Origin: Streptomyces violaceusniger Tu 4113
GTDB taxonomy: Bacteria; Actinomycetota; Actinomycetes; Streptomycetales; Streptomycetaceae
Direction: 5' to 3'
Length of the DNA: 64,000 nt
Assembly: GCF_000147815.2 (NCBI RefSeq)
Contig: NC_015957.1
Coordinates: 4,340,001-4,404,000 of the forward strand
The position numbers and the translations under genes are program-made. This document shows, piece after piece, positions 9,151-16,843 of this stretch (within the stretch, counting starts at the first letter, position 1; the number at the start of each line of letters is the position of its first letter). The notes below the pieces were generated by a model that worked only from the letters and a program-made list of their open reading frames with translations, was not told the origin of the DNA and searched no databases.

Positions 9151-9948
9151 TCAGGGGGCTGCCGCGCTGCGTGCGCGGGCGGCCTGGAAGAGGGAAGGGT
9201 CGTGGGCACACACCACCATCAGATGCTCCTGGTCGCCTTCACGGAGCTCCGCGATGCGTTCTTGGTTGGCTCTCAGCGCCTTGACGTTGTGTGCCACCAG
9301 ACGCTCCTGGACCCGTAGCGAGGCGGGGACACGGGATGTGCCGTCGAGTGTCCCCGGGTGGTAGAACGTGTCCCCGCAGTGCAGGACCCAGTAGTCGCCG
9401 GTGTCCACAGCGACGGCGGCGTGTCCTCTGGTGTGGCCGGGCATGGGCACCAGCACGATGCCGTCGTCGATCTCGGTGAGTTGCTTGGCGGCTGTGAACC
9501 CGCGCCATTGATCCCCGGTCGGGTCGTGCTCCACCAGTTTTGGGCGATGGGACAGCAGGATGTGGCGGTACCGTCCTCGCTCCAGTCGTGTGGCCGGCGA
9601 CAGCGCGCCTCGCACCTCGGCGGATGTCACATGGACCTGCGCGTCCGGGAAGTCCGAGAGTCCCCCGATGTGGTCCAGGTCGAAATGGGTCGTCACGATG
9701 TGTGAGACGTCCTCCGCCTGGAAGCCCAGCTCCTTGATCTGGTGCAGCGCGGTCTCCCGTACATCGAACGCCGGACGGACGATGTGGCGGACAGGGCCCA
9801 CACGGCGGGCCGGTTCCGCGATGTCCTGCGTCCCGTACCCGGAGTCGACGAGCACCAGCCCGTTGCTGGTTTCGACCGCCAGTACGTGACAGACCAGATC
9901 GGCGCCCGGCAGCCGCATCGTCCCGCAGTTGAGGTGGTGGACTCTCAC
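9151..9948 (-). CDS. MBL-fold metallohydrolase, N-acyl-homoserine-lactonase-like
   Basis: 265-residue cytoplasmic MBL-fold hydrolase; lactonase or related ester hydrolysis is likely, substrate unknown. Start GTG 9948 overlaps the stop of the upstream stub (GTGA). The metal motif reads [11 protein letters not shown] (about residues 87-97): the second His of HxHxDH is replaced by Asp, a variant seen in some lactonase-like members. Further ligands are in [15 protein letters not shown] (about 167-181), [11 protein letters not shown] (about 189-199) and [10 protein letters not shown] near the C-terminus. It is the last gene of a four-cistron operon read from a TetR-controlled promoter at about 11840. 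Confidence 0.85.
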   Translation of the reverse strand: MRVHHLNCGTMRLPGADLVCHVLAVETSNGLVLVDSGYGTQDIAEPARRVGPVRHIVRPAFDVRETALHQIKELGFQAEDVSHIVTTHFDLDHIGGLSDFPDAQVHVTSAEVRGALSPATRLERGRYRHILLSHRPKLVEHDPTGDQWRGFTAAKQLTEIDDGIVLVPMPGHTRGHAAVAVDTGDYWVLHCGDTFYHPGTLDGTSRVPASLRVQERLVAHNVKALRANQERIAELREGDQEHLMVVCAHDPSLFQAARARSAAAP

Positions 9949-10100
9949 CCGAGGGCCTCCGTCATCTCGGCCATGGCAGTCGCACGGTTCAGGCCGGCGG
10001 CCATCACCTGGACGCGGATGGCCCCCAACTGCTCGGGGAGAGCACGTTGTTCAAGAGTCCAGTCACGTCCCTTGCCGCCGATCAGGGCAGGCATGGTCAT
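9945..10100 (-). pseudogene. 51-codon N-terminal stub of an MDR (zinc-type alcohol dehydrogenase/quinone reductase) protein
   Basis: A short frame from ATG 10100, preceded by AGGAG at 7 bases, to TGA at 9945. It resembles the first 45-50 residues of medium-chain dehydrogenases: [12 protein letters not shown], then [16 protein letters not shown], matching the usual W..E..LPEP..GEVLVRV.AAGLNRAD pattern. The catalytic and NADPH-binding domains are missing. Despite truncation it keeps 4-bp overlaps with both neighbours (ATGA upstream, GTGA downstream), so translation passes through it. It is either a decay product or a retained coupling peptide. Confidence 0.6.
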
Positions 10101-10690
10101 ACGGGTTCTCCTGTTTCGGGGTCGGCGGGCCGGCGTATGAAGTCGGGCGGGGTGGTGCGAAGGAGCCGCGGATCGGCTTCACCGCCGGCCATCCCGAGGG
10201 CCCCCTTGAGGATGCGGATGAGCTTCAGCAGACCGCTCGGCTTGCGTTTGTCGATCCTCGCGACGAGCTGTTTGAGGATGGTCAACTGGTCGAAGTAGAT
10301 GCGCTCGGTGACCAGGTTCTCGTTCTCGTCGAAGATGAAGTAGGCGTTCATGCGGGTGCGGTGCCCGGCACCTGTCGGCGGGATCTTGCCGAGGGGGCCC
10401 AGGTGGGTGCCCATCAGCCAGAACTCGACGATGACCGCGTCGACACTGTGACGCATAGCGATGATCTCGTGGTCCTGGTCGGGGAAGGCCGCGCGTGTAC
10501 CGTCGTAGTACTCGCGCACCTCCGAGTCGCCGTCGTGCACCCTCATCAACGCGATGAGCTCGTAGTGCGGATGCGGGAAGGTGGACAAGGTGGCGTCCCA
10601 GTCCTGGGCGACCTCGTCGCGGAAATGGTCGAGAACGAGCTTCTCGCGAGCGCGGAGCACGGACTCGGAGGGCAGAACAAAACGGTTCAC
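10097..10690 (-). CDS. NTF2-like/SnoaL-fold protein
   Basis: 197-residue protein; GTG 10690 overlaps the upstream MBL stop (GTGA) and its own stop overlaps the MDR stub start (ATGA). It starts with VNRFVLPSESVLRAREKLV. The central part has the NTF2-like pattern: HYELIALMRVHDGDSEVREYY, then the strand-rich IIAMRHSVDAVIVEFWLMGTHLG, RTRMNAYFIFDENENLVTERIYFD and TILKQLV. Such cone-shaped folds serve as cyclases, isomerases or non-enzymatic ligand binders. The catalytic role is unknown; operon context suggests a step in the same small-molecule pathway as the two MBL hydrolases. Confidence 0.75.
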   Translation of the reverse strand: MNRFVLPSESVLRAREKLVLDHFRDEVAQDWDATLSTFPHPHYELIALMRVHDGDSEVREYYDGTRAAFPDQDHEIIAMRHSVDAVIVEFWLMGTHLGPLGKIPPTGAGHRTRMNAYFIFDENENLVTERIYFDQLTILKQLVARIDKRKPSGLLKLIRILKGALGMAGGEADPRLLRTTPPDFIRRPADPETGEPV

Positions 10691-11808
10691 GTAGTCGCTC
10701 GCTCTTTGGCGTGGGTGATGGTGCGATGGCTGAATGTCGGCTTGGTGCCGGGGTTTGTCCAGGCGCCGGTCAGCTCGCTGGACGGGAAGAACTGCAGGAA
10801 ACGCGGGTCTTCCTGGCACGGATCGGCGAGCGTCTTCTCCAGGATGACCGAGTTGTACTGGTCGGCCGTGCTCTCGATGCTGTTGGCGTTGAGGACGACC
10901 TCCTGCCCCCACTCGCGGCTCCACTTCGCCAGACCTGGGAGCTTCGAGTGCTCCGGCGTCAGGCACTCGGCCGCTATGACGTTCTCGCTGCTGACCCATA
11001 TGCCGGTCGAGGTGTTGACGACCAGAGTCTGGTTGCCGAACACGTGCCCCGGTGTCTTCACCACGGCGACGCCGGGGCCGAGGATCACCGAGCCCTCGAT
11101 CGGGAGAAACGCCTCCGCCGGGACGTCACGGTAGGAGCCGGGCTGGTACCAGGGCTTTTGCAGCGGGTGGAGCTCGGCCATGCCCGCGAGTTCGTCACGC
11201 TGAACAATGACCTTGGCGTTCGGAAAGGCCGGCTCCGGCTGACCCCCGAGGTCTTCCTGATGCGCCGTGGTGCCCACCCAGCGCCGAAGGTCCTGAGTGT
11301 GAAGGTGGTCGAACAGGAGGTAGTCGATGTCTCCCGGCGCGATGTCCAGGGCGGCGAGATGGTCCAGCACCGTTCCATGCTCGGTCAGCATCCGGCGGGC
11401 GACGACGTCAGGCGTACGCTGCGCAAGCCTGTCGAAGTAGGGCGTGTACCGGCCCAGTTCGACGTCGCTGGGCTCGAACAGCAGGACACGTGACCGACCG
11501 TCGGTCTCATGCCACCGGATGACGAGCATGCGGTTGGTTATCGACAGGAATGGCGCGATCGCGCGCGACGCCCGGAAGAGACCGAATCGCGTCGGGTAGG
11601 GCAGGGTGACCAGATCGCAGGTGGTGATGGTGTCAGGCGTCCCTGTCGTCGCGAACTCTCGCTTGAACGCTGCCGCCTCCAGACGGACCGCGGCCAGCCG
11701 GGCGCCCGGCCCTCCGGGCGTCCGGCTCAGGTCGGTGAGCGTGTCGACGGGGGTGCCGATCACCGGCAGATCCACCACGTCCGCCGCACGCCACGGAAAG
11801 TTCCGCAT
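10687..11808 (-). CDS. MBL-fold metallohydrolase with HLHTQD motif
   Basis: 373-residue MBL-fold protein, first gene of the operon. The start ATG 11808 has GGAGA five bases upstream; the open frame upstream of it lies in the operator region and is not counted. The predicted metal motif DYLLFDHLHTQDLRRW (about residues 162-177) is HxHxxD rather than HxHxDH. Later ligands sit in VAVVKTPGHVFGNQTLVV and GIWVSSENVIAAECLTPEHSK, with Glu-Asn where a bridging Asp is usual. It is larger and more divergent than classical lactonases, so the reaction is unknown. It is divergent from the TetR gene with two matching operators between them. Confidence 0.75.
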   Translation of the reverse strand: MRNFPWRAADVVDLPVIGTPVDTLTDLSRTPGGPGARLAAVRLEAAAFKREFATTGTPDTITTCDLVTLPYPTRFGLFRASRAIAPFLSITNRMLVIRWHETDGRSRVLLFEPSDVELGRYTPYFDRLAQRTPDVVARRMLTEHGTVLDHLAALDIAPGDIDYLLFDHLHTQDLRRWVGTTAHQEDLGGQPEPAFPNAKVIVQRDELAGMAELHPLQKPWYQPGSYRDVPAEAFLPIEGSVILGPGVAVVKTPGHVFGNQTLVVNTSTGIWVSSENVIAAECLTPEHSKLPGLAKWSREWGQEVVLNANSIESTADQYNSVILEKTLADPCQEDPRFLQFFPSSELTGAWTNPGTKPTFSHRTITHAKERATT

Positions 11809-11826
11809 CCGGGTCTCCAGAGTAAT

Positions 11827-11874
11827 TCCACGCTGTGGATATTTGGTCCCACCGGTTATAGTCCACACCGTGGA
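11827..11874. promoter_or_regulatory. Twin TCCAC-N3-GTGGA operators in the TetR/MBL-operon divergent promoter
   Basis: Two 13-bp palindromes, TCCAC-gct-GTGGA (11827-11839) and TCCAC-acc-GTGGA (11862-11874), lie 35 bp apart centre to centre in the 80-95-bp gap. Between and across them are promoter-like boxes: on the minus strand GTGGAC, 16 bases, AAATAT; on the plus strand TTATAGT. The spacing and identity suggest two dimers of the adjacent TetR protein controlling both directions. Confidence 0.75.
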
Positions 11875-11885
11875 TTTTGGCAAGG

Positions 11886-12638
11886 ATGAGGCATGATGAA
11901 GTGGTGACGACGCTGCCGACATCCGCCGAGAATCCACCTGGAACGCCGACACGACGCGGCCGGCCCCGCAAGGGCGCGTCCACGCTGACCAGGGCGGCCA
12001 TCGTCGGGGCCACCATTTCTCTGATCGACGAGGAAGGTGTCGAGGGCGTCAGCATGCGCACCGTCGCCCGGCGGCTGGGAGTCGACGCGAAGAGCCTCTA
12101 CAACTACGTCGACGGCAAGGACAGCCTCCTCGACGCCGTCGCCGAGCACATCCTGGCCGGCCTCCCACTCCCCGAACCGACGGGATCACTCGACGTGGAC
12201 CTCCGCGCCATAGGGAGAACGTTCCGCGCCAGCACCCTCGCGCACCCCCGGGCCGGAGCCCTCGTCCTGACCCGGCAGCTCTCGTCCACAGCCGGTCTTC
12301 ATCCCATCGACAGGGTGCTGTCGATCCTGCGTGCCGCCGGCTGCCAACCCGCTGAGGCGGTCCATCTTCTGAGGACGCTGCTGGCGTCGATCATCGGGAC
12401 CCTCTTGCGCGAGGTCACGGCCGGTCCGACCTTCGGGGCGGTCGTTTCCGAGGCCGAGGCAGGGCGACGCCACGACCTCGAGTCCTCGGGAATGCCCGCG
12501 CTGGTCGAGGCGGCCCCGTACCTGGCCCACTTCAACCACGATGAGGAATTCGAGTACGCCCTCGATTTCATCGTCACCGCCGTGACGCGGAAGGCCGCTG
12601 AAGGCAAGCGGACCGACCAGACCGCACATCCGGGGTGA
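11886..12638 (+). CDS. TetR family transcriptional regulator (TetR_C type)
   Basis: About 250-residue one-component repressor, probably of the divergent MBL operon and of itself. After a disordered Pro/Arg-rich lead (TPTRRGRPRKGAS) comes the HTH: AAIVGATISLIDEEGVEGVSMRTVARRLGVDAKSLYNYVDGKDSLLDAV. The C-terminal half is the all-helical ligand domain. The start is uncertain: ATG 11886 is used, GTG 11904 is possible, and neither has a strong ribosome site because the operators crowd the leader. The inducer is unknown. A strong hairpin follows the gene. Confidence 0.85.
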   Translation: MRHDEVVTTLPTSAENPPGTPTRRGRPRKGASTLTRAAIVGATISLIDEEGVEGVSMRTVARRLGVDAKSLYNYVDGKDSLLDAVAEHILAGLPLPEPTGSLDVDLRAIGRTFRASTLAHPRAGALVLTRQLSSTAGLHPIDRVLSILRAAGCQPAEAVHLLRTLLASIIGTLLREVTAGPTFGAVVSEAEAGRRHDLESSGMPALVEAAPYLAHFNHDEEFEYALDFIVTAVTRKAAEGKRTDQTAHPG

Positions 12639-12669
12639 ACGACTCGCAGCCGATCAAGCCGGCCGCAAC

Positions 12670-12689
12670 TGGACTGATGCGTCAGTCCA
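12670..12689. terminator. Bidirectional terminator between tetR and lysR
   Basis: TGGACTGA (12670-12677) and TCAGTCCA (12682-12689) form a perfect 8-bp stem with loop TGCG. It sits between the convergent TetR and LysR stops and includes the LysR stop codon. Confidence 0.55.
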
Positions 12690-13593
12690 CTTGAGACAGA
12701 CAGGCTGCGGGTGGGGTCGGCTCGCCGGGTCGGGTCTGCTGGACGGCGTGGTGCAGTGCGCTGACGAAGGCCGTGGTCGCCGGCGGATCCGGCGGGTCGC
12801 CATAGGTGGCCAGGTAGACGTGCCGCCGGAAGTCGCGGACGACGCTGGCCTCGATTCCGGGCGCGCGGTGGGTGCGCAGTGCCAGCCCTGGCATGGTGGT
12901 CACGCCCATGCCCGCGGCGACCAGTGCCTGCTGGACGATGATGTCGTCGCTGGTGTAGGCGATGGGCGGGGTGAAGCCCGCCTTGTCGCAGGCATCGAGG
13001 AACTCGTGGCGGCAGTTCTCGCAACCCGCGATCCAGGCGGAGTCGCGATTGCCTGCCAGTGTCTGGCCGGGTTCGAGGCTGAGCAGGTACATCGGGTCGT
13101 CGAAGAGATGCGTGGGGCGGATGTCGTCCGGGGTCGTGTCGTCGTAGCGGAAGACGACCGCGACGTCGACCTGCCCGGCCCGCAGCAGATCGAGTGCCAC
13201 GCGCGGGTGGGCCTCGATCAGGTGCAGTTCGATGCCGGGGTGCTCGCGACGCAGGGTGCCCGCGGCGTGCGGCACCAGCGCGGCGAGCGCCGACTGGAAG
13301 CCGGCGACCCGGACGCGGCCGGTGCGCAGGCCCACCATCGCGGACAGTTCCGCGGCGGCGGTGTCGACCCGGCCGACGATCTCGGTGGCGCGGCGGGCCA
13401 GGTGCTCGCCCTCCGGGGTGAGGCGGATGCCCCGGCCGACCCGCTGGACGAGTCTGGCGCCGGTCTCGGCTTCCAGCCTGGCCAGATGATGGCTGACGGC
13501 GGGCTGGGAGTAGTTCAGGTGCTTGGCGGCCTTGGTGACCGAGCCATGCGCCGCGATCGCCGCGAGAACCCGTAACCGCAGGATATCCAGCAT
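12682..13593 (-). CDS. LysR family transcriptional regulator
   Basis: 303-residue LysR regulator. ATG 13593 is chosen because it begins directly at the HTH: MLDILRLRVLAAIAAHGSVTKAAKHLNYSQPAVSHHLARLE; upstream in-frame sequence is intergenic. The linker helix and effector domain follow (GRVRVAGFQSALAALVPHAAGTL, then a long type-2 periplasmic-binding fold). It is divergent from the cysteine-dioxygenase-like gene and probably controls that trio. Cys residues at CENCRHEFLDACDKAG are unusual and could sense thiols, but this is speculation. Confidence 0.87.
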   Translation of the reverse strand: MLDILRLRVLAAIAAHGSVTKAAKHLNYSQPAVSHHLARLEAETGARLVQRVGRGIRLTPEGEHLARRATEIVGRVDTAAAELSAMVGLRTGRVRVAGFQSALAALVPHAAGTLRREHPGIELHLIEAHPRVALDLLRAGQVDVAVVFRYDDTTPDDIRPTHLFDDPMYLLSLEPGQTLAGNRDSAWIAGCENCRHEFLDACDKAGFTPPIAYTSDDIIVQQALVAAGMGVTTMPGLALRTHRAPGIEASVVRDFRRHVYLATYGDPPDPPATTAFVSALHHAVQQTRPGEPTPPAACLSQVD

Positions 13594-13611
13594 ACATAGA
13601 GGATACGCATG
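13591..13611. promoter_or_regulatory. Imperfect palindrome at the LysR start
   Basis: CAT-A-C-A-TA then GAGGA then TA-C-G-C-ATG forms an imperfect dyad (CATnCnTA-N5-TAnGnATG) overlapping the LysR start codon, about 90 bases upstream of the dioxygenase gene. It could be an autoregulatory LysR site. Confidence 0.4.
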
Positions 13612-13699
13612 AGTTAGCCAAAGTATTGTCATTAGACGAATGGGTCGGTGCGCGCGAGGCTGATCGGGACAAACCCGCTCCGTGAAGGAGGACGTGGCC

Positions 13700-14200
13700 A
13701 TGGCCCGCTCACCGGCAACGCTCACCGACCTCGTCGTGGCCGTGCGCCAGGCGATCGACGTGCGGACCGGCTGGACGGACACCGCGGAACTGGTCGCCGA
13801 TCAGCTCCGCGCGCACCTGTCCGGCCCCGGGATCCTGACGCCCGATCAGCGTCTTGGCCGGCCCGACAGGGTCGCGGGCCACCTGCTGCACGCCGAGCCC
13901 GACGGGGCGTTCTCCATACTCGGCCTGATCTGGCGCCCCGGCCAGACCACCCGGATCCACGACCACATCACCTGGTGTGTCGTGGGCGTGCTGTCGGGCA
14001 TCGAGCACGAGGAACTGTTCGACGAAGCGCTCAATCCCATGGGCACGCGGGACAACCCTCCCGGCGAGGTCAGCGGCTTCGCGCCGCCCGGCGACATCCA
14101 CCGCATCCGCAACGTCGGCGACGAGACCGCCATCAGCCTGCACATCTACGGCACCGACATCTCCCGCGTCGGCTCCAGCGCCCGCCGCTACTACAACTGA
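13700..14200 (+). CDS. Cysteine dioxygenase family (cupin thiol dioxygenase) protein
   Basis: 166-residue cupin. ATG 13700 has AGGAGG just upstream; the preceding codons MKEDVA are the ribosome site read as protein. Iron ligands are RIHDHITWC (His87, His89, with Cys93 near the thioether position) and the third His134 in GDIHRIRNVG. The tail AISLHIYGTDI is typical of thiol dioxygenases, which oxidise cysteine or a related thiol to a sulfinate with O2. The substrate may be cysteine, 3-mercaptopropionate or another thiol; context does not decide. First of three co-directional genes. Confidence 0.85.
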   Translation: MARSPATLTDLVVAVRQAIDVRTGWTDTAELVADQLRAHLSGPGILTPDQRLGRPDRVAGHLLHAEPDGAFSILGLIWRPGQTTRIHDHITWCVVGVLSGIEHEELFDEALNPMGTRDNPPGEVSGFAPPGDIHRIRNVGDETAISLHIYGTDISRVGSSARRYYN

Positions 14201-14212
14201 GGAGCTCGAACC

Positions 14213-14710
14213 ATGGACCAGCACGCCATCGACGAGGTACTGAACCGCCCACTCAGTCAGGAACTCCTGACCCGTGACCTGGCCAGGCTGGCCTTCATTG
14301 CACTGGACGGCACCCCGCGGTCGATCCCGATCGGAATCGTCTGGAACGGCACGGAAATCGTCATGTGCACCGCGACGAACGCGCGGAAAATCCCGGCGTT
14401 GCGCCGCGATCCCGCGGTCGCGTTGACGATCGACACCGAGTCGCACCCACCGAAGGTCCTGCTCATCCGCGGCCAGGCGGAACTGGATGTCGTCGACGGC
14501 ATCCCGGACGAATACTTCAAGTGGAACGGCACTTACGAGATGACGCCCGAGCAACGGGCCGAGTGGGAGGAAGGCGTGAAGTCGCTCTACGACGGCATGG
14601 TCCGAGTCGTGGTGAAGCCGACCTGGGCCAAGCTGATCGACTTCGAGACCACCCTGCCCACCGCCATCGAGGAGCTCATGCAGCGACAGAAAGAACGTCA
14701 GCCCGCCTGA
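14213..14710 (+). CDS. PPOX/FMN-binding split-barrel family protein
   Basis: 165-residue split beta-barrel protein of the pyridoxamine-phosphate-oxidase/F420 reductase superfamily. The start ATG 14213 follows GGAG by about nine bases, only 12 bases after the dioxygenase stop, so the genes are co-transcribed. The barrel is recognisable from LARLAFIALDGTPRSIPIGIVWNGTEIVMCTATNARKIPALRRDPAVALTID, followed by VLLIRGQAELD. It would bind FMN or F420 as a cofactor for a small-molecule redox step. The exact substrate is unknown. Confidence 0.8.
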   Translation: MDQHAIDEVLNRPLSQELLTRDLARLAFIALDGTPRSIPIGIVWNGTEIVMCTATNARKIPALRRDPAVALTIDTESHPPKVLLIRGQAELDVVDGIPDEYFKWNGTYEMTPEQRAEWEEGVKSLYDGMVRVVVKPTWAKLIDFETTLPTAIEELMQRQKERQPA

Positions 14711-14761
14711 ACACGCACACCCGCCGCCGAACCCGGCGGCCGCCCCCGAATGGAGATCATC

Positions 14762-15232
14762 ATGAACCACACCGACCAGCGAGGCCCTGGGCGGGGGACG
14801 ATCCAGCGGATGGACAATATCGCCATCGTCGTCGACGACCTCGCGGCTGCGAAGGCGTTCTTCGTCGAACTCGGACTGGAGCTGGAAGGCGAGGCGACTG
14901 TGGAGGGCAGCGCGGTGGATCGCCTCGTCGGGCTCGAAGGAGTCCGATCGGACATCGCGATGATGCGCACCCCGGACGGCCACGGACGGCTCGAGCTGAC
15001 CAAGTACCATACGCCGTCCAGCCGCGACGGCGACCCGTGCGCTCCGGCGAACACGCTGGGCGCACATCGCATCATGTTCGCCGTCGAAGACATCGACGAC
15101 ATCCTCGACCGTTTGCGGCCACACGGAGCCGAACTCGTCGGCGAGCTGGTGCGGTACGAGAACAGCTACCGGCTCTGCTACCTCCGCGGCCCCGCAGGCA
15201 TCATGGTCGCGCTGGCCGAGCCGATCAAGTGA
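14762..15232 (+). CDS. VOC family protein (glyoxalase/bleomycin-resistance fold)
   Basis: 156-residue vicinal-oxygen-chelate protein, third of the trio. ATG 14762 has GGAG seven bases upstream. Two beta-alpha-beta-beta-beta modules are visible: IQRMDNIAIVVDDLAAAKAFFVELG with RLELTKYHTP, and AHRIMFAVEDIDDILDRLRPHGAELVGE with YRLCYLRGPAGIMVALAEP. The metal ligands would be in N-IAIVV, E in RLELTKY, H in AHRIMF and the final E. Function is unknown: isomerase, ring-cleaving dioxygenase or thiol transferase are possible. The company of a thiol dioxygenase favours thiol or aldehyde chemistry. Confidence 0.82.
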   Translation: MNHTDQRGPGRGTIQRMDNIAIVVDDLAAAKAFFVELGLELEGEATVEGSAVDRLVGLEGVRSDIAMMRTPDGHGRLELTKYHTPSSRDGDPCAPANTLGAHRIMFAVEDIDDILDRLRPHGAELVGELVRYENSYRLCYLRGPAGIMVALAEPIK

Positions 15233-15407
15233 CCGGCCGGTGAACGACCCAGCGCCGGAACAGGGCCGTCTCCAGCATCAGGGCGAACCCTTCAGCGCTC
15301 ACGCAGCGAACATCCACTGCTGCCACTGATCCGTGGTTCGGCGTGACGCGCGCTCATGTCGAATGGAGTGTGTGCACGTTGGTGGATCGACATACTCTGC
15401 TCGTGTG

Positions 15408-15764
15408 ATGGAAATCGGTTCGCGGGCGCGCAAGCTGCCGGCGCCTCCGTCTGCCGTCTGGGACTCACTCGTGGAGCCTCGTCGGCCAGGGGGCCGTCCG
15501 TGGCTCCACTTGCTGGCCGACGAAGTCGATCCCAGAGTCCTGGCCGCAGAGAAGCCCAGCCAGGCGGTGTGGTCATCGCTGTGGCCAAGCCGGCCCAATG
15601 ATCAGGTACATTTCGCGCTGACGGCCTCGTGTGACGGAGGGACCTTACTGAGGTTTACCTTGCTCACCACCGACGAAGCCCCCGACCAGAGCAAGACCGG
15701 ACACCTTCGGCGACGGCTCAACCAACTGCTGTTCGCTGATCTTCGTTTCTCCTATGGCCAGTGA
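15408..15764 (+). CDS. SRPBCC-like (START/Bet v1 fold) small protein
   Basis: About 118-residue protein. ATG 15408 begins MEIGSRARKLPAPPSAVWDSLVEPRRPG, the usual first strand and helix of ligand-binding SRPBCC proteins. The chain continues with WSSLWPSRPNDQVHFALTASCDGGTLLRFTLLTTD and a C-terminal helix RRRLNQLLFADLRFSYGQ. No good ribosome site is seen and longer starts exist, so the N-terminus is uncertain. It stands alone before a convergent LysR gene. Function unknown. Confidence 0.6.
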   Translation: MEIGSRARKLPAPPSAVWDSLVEPRRPGGRPWLHLLADEVDPRVLAAEKPSQAVWSSLWPSRPNDQVHFALTASCDGGTLLRFTLLTTDEAPDQSKTGHLRRRLNQLLFADLRFSYGQ

Positions 15765-15810
15765 GCGGTGACAACTGCCCAAACGTCCGCTTCTGCCGCG
15801 AGTCGCGCGA

Positions 15811-16743
15811 TCACCGCGCGGTGGCGCCCGTGGTGGCGACGTCTGGTCTGTGTCGTCTGGTCACAGCCAGGAGTTCGGCGGCCGGGCCGGCCAGGGGGCG
15901 TTCCGATGCCCATACGGCGCGCAGGGCACGGTGCAGTTTGATGCCCTCGACCTCGACCGCCACCAGGCGGCGGTCGGCGAGGTCCGTTCGTACGGCGAGT
16001 TCGCTGATCACTGCCGGGCCGGTCCCGGCCATCACGGCGTTTCGCACGGCCGTCGCCGACCCCAGCTCCAGCAGGGGCCGGGGCTCGGCCATTCCCGCCC
16101 GGCGCAGCGCCTGGTCCAGAGTTTCGCGGGTGCCCGAGCCACGTTCACGGAGAACCAGCGGCGCGGCGGCAAGCTCGGCGACGCCCAGCGGGCGACGGCG
16201 GCGCGCCCAAGGGTGCCCCGGCGCAACGACCACGAGCAGACGGTCATGGGCGACCCGCCGAGCAGGCAATCCGGCTGGGGCCTGCGGTGACTCGATGAAT
16301 CCGAGATCCACCGCGCCACTGCGCAGCAGCTCCGGGACGTGCTCGCTGTTGGTCACCTGGAGGCCCACGTACAGCTCCGGCCGCATCCGACGCAGTTCGC
16401 CGAGCCAACCCGGTACCAAGTACTCGGCCACCGTCATGCTCGCCGCGACTCTCAGCTCGGCGTCGCGCTTGGTGCGCAATGCCTCCGCGCCGGTGAGCAG
16501 ACCGTCCAAGTCCTGGAGAACCTGCTGGGCCCAGACCGCCACGGCCCGACCCGCGTCGGTGAGCTGTGATCCGCGCCGGGTCCGCTCCACCAGCACGAGG
16601 CCGAGCCTGCGCTCCAGTGTGGACAGCCGCTTGCTGGCCGACGGCTGCGCGAGACCGAGCCGCGCCGCCGCCCTGCTCAGACTTCCGACGTCTCCCACAA
16701 GGACGAGCAGACGCAGCGATTCCAGATCCGGCAACTGGCTCAT
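15811..16743 (-). CDS. LysR family regulator, YeiE-like
   Basis: 310-residue LysR regulator from ATG 16743 (MSQLPDLESLRLLVLVGDVGSL). The HTH is SLSRAAARLGLAQPSASKRLSTLERRLGLVLVERTRRG. The effector domain includes VAASMTVAEYLVPGWLGELRRMRPELYVGLQVTNSEHVPELL and a CysB/CbbR-like ligand fold. It is divergent from a YeiH-family transporter, the same arrangement as E. coli yeiE-yeiH, so it very likely controls that gene. The effector is unknown; sulfite or related anions are suggested for the family. Confidence 0.88.
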   Translation of the reverse strand: MSQLPDLESLRLLVLVGDVGSLSRAAARLGLAQPSASKRLSTLERRLGLVLVERTRRGSQLTDAGRAVAVWAQQVLQDLDGLLTGAEALRTKRDAELRVAASMTVAEYLVPGWLGELRRMRPELYVGLQVTNSEHVPELLRSGAVDLGFIESPQAPAGLPARRVAHDRLLVVVAPGHPWARRRRPLGVAELAAAPLVLRERGSGTRETLDQALRRAGMAEPRPLLELGSATAVRNAVMAGTGPAVISELAVRTDLADRRLVAVEVEGIKLHRALRAVWASERPLAGPAAELLAVTRRHRPDVATTGATAR

Positions 16744-16769
16744 AGCTCCAGCGTATGGCTCCGGGCCTG

Positions 16770-16788
16770 TCATGCCCTTGGGGTATGA
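16770..16788. promoter_or_regulatory. LysR-type operator between the YeiE-like and YeiH-like genes
   Basis: TCATGCCC-TTG-GGGTATGA is a dyad with 7 of 8 pairs, centred at 16779. It fits the LysR T-N11-A rule and lies 27 bases upstream of the regulator start and 56 bases upstream of the transporter start. Confidence 0.55.
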
Positions 16789-16843
16789 CGTCCTCACCTA
16801 TTGACCGGTACCGCGCTCGGCGCAGCACGATGACGATCAGGGC

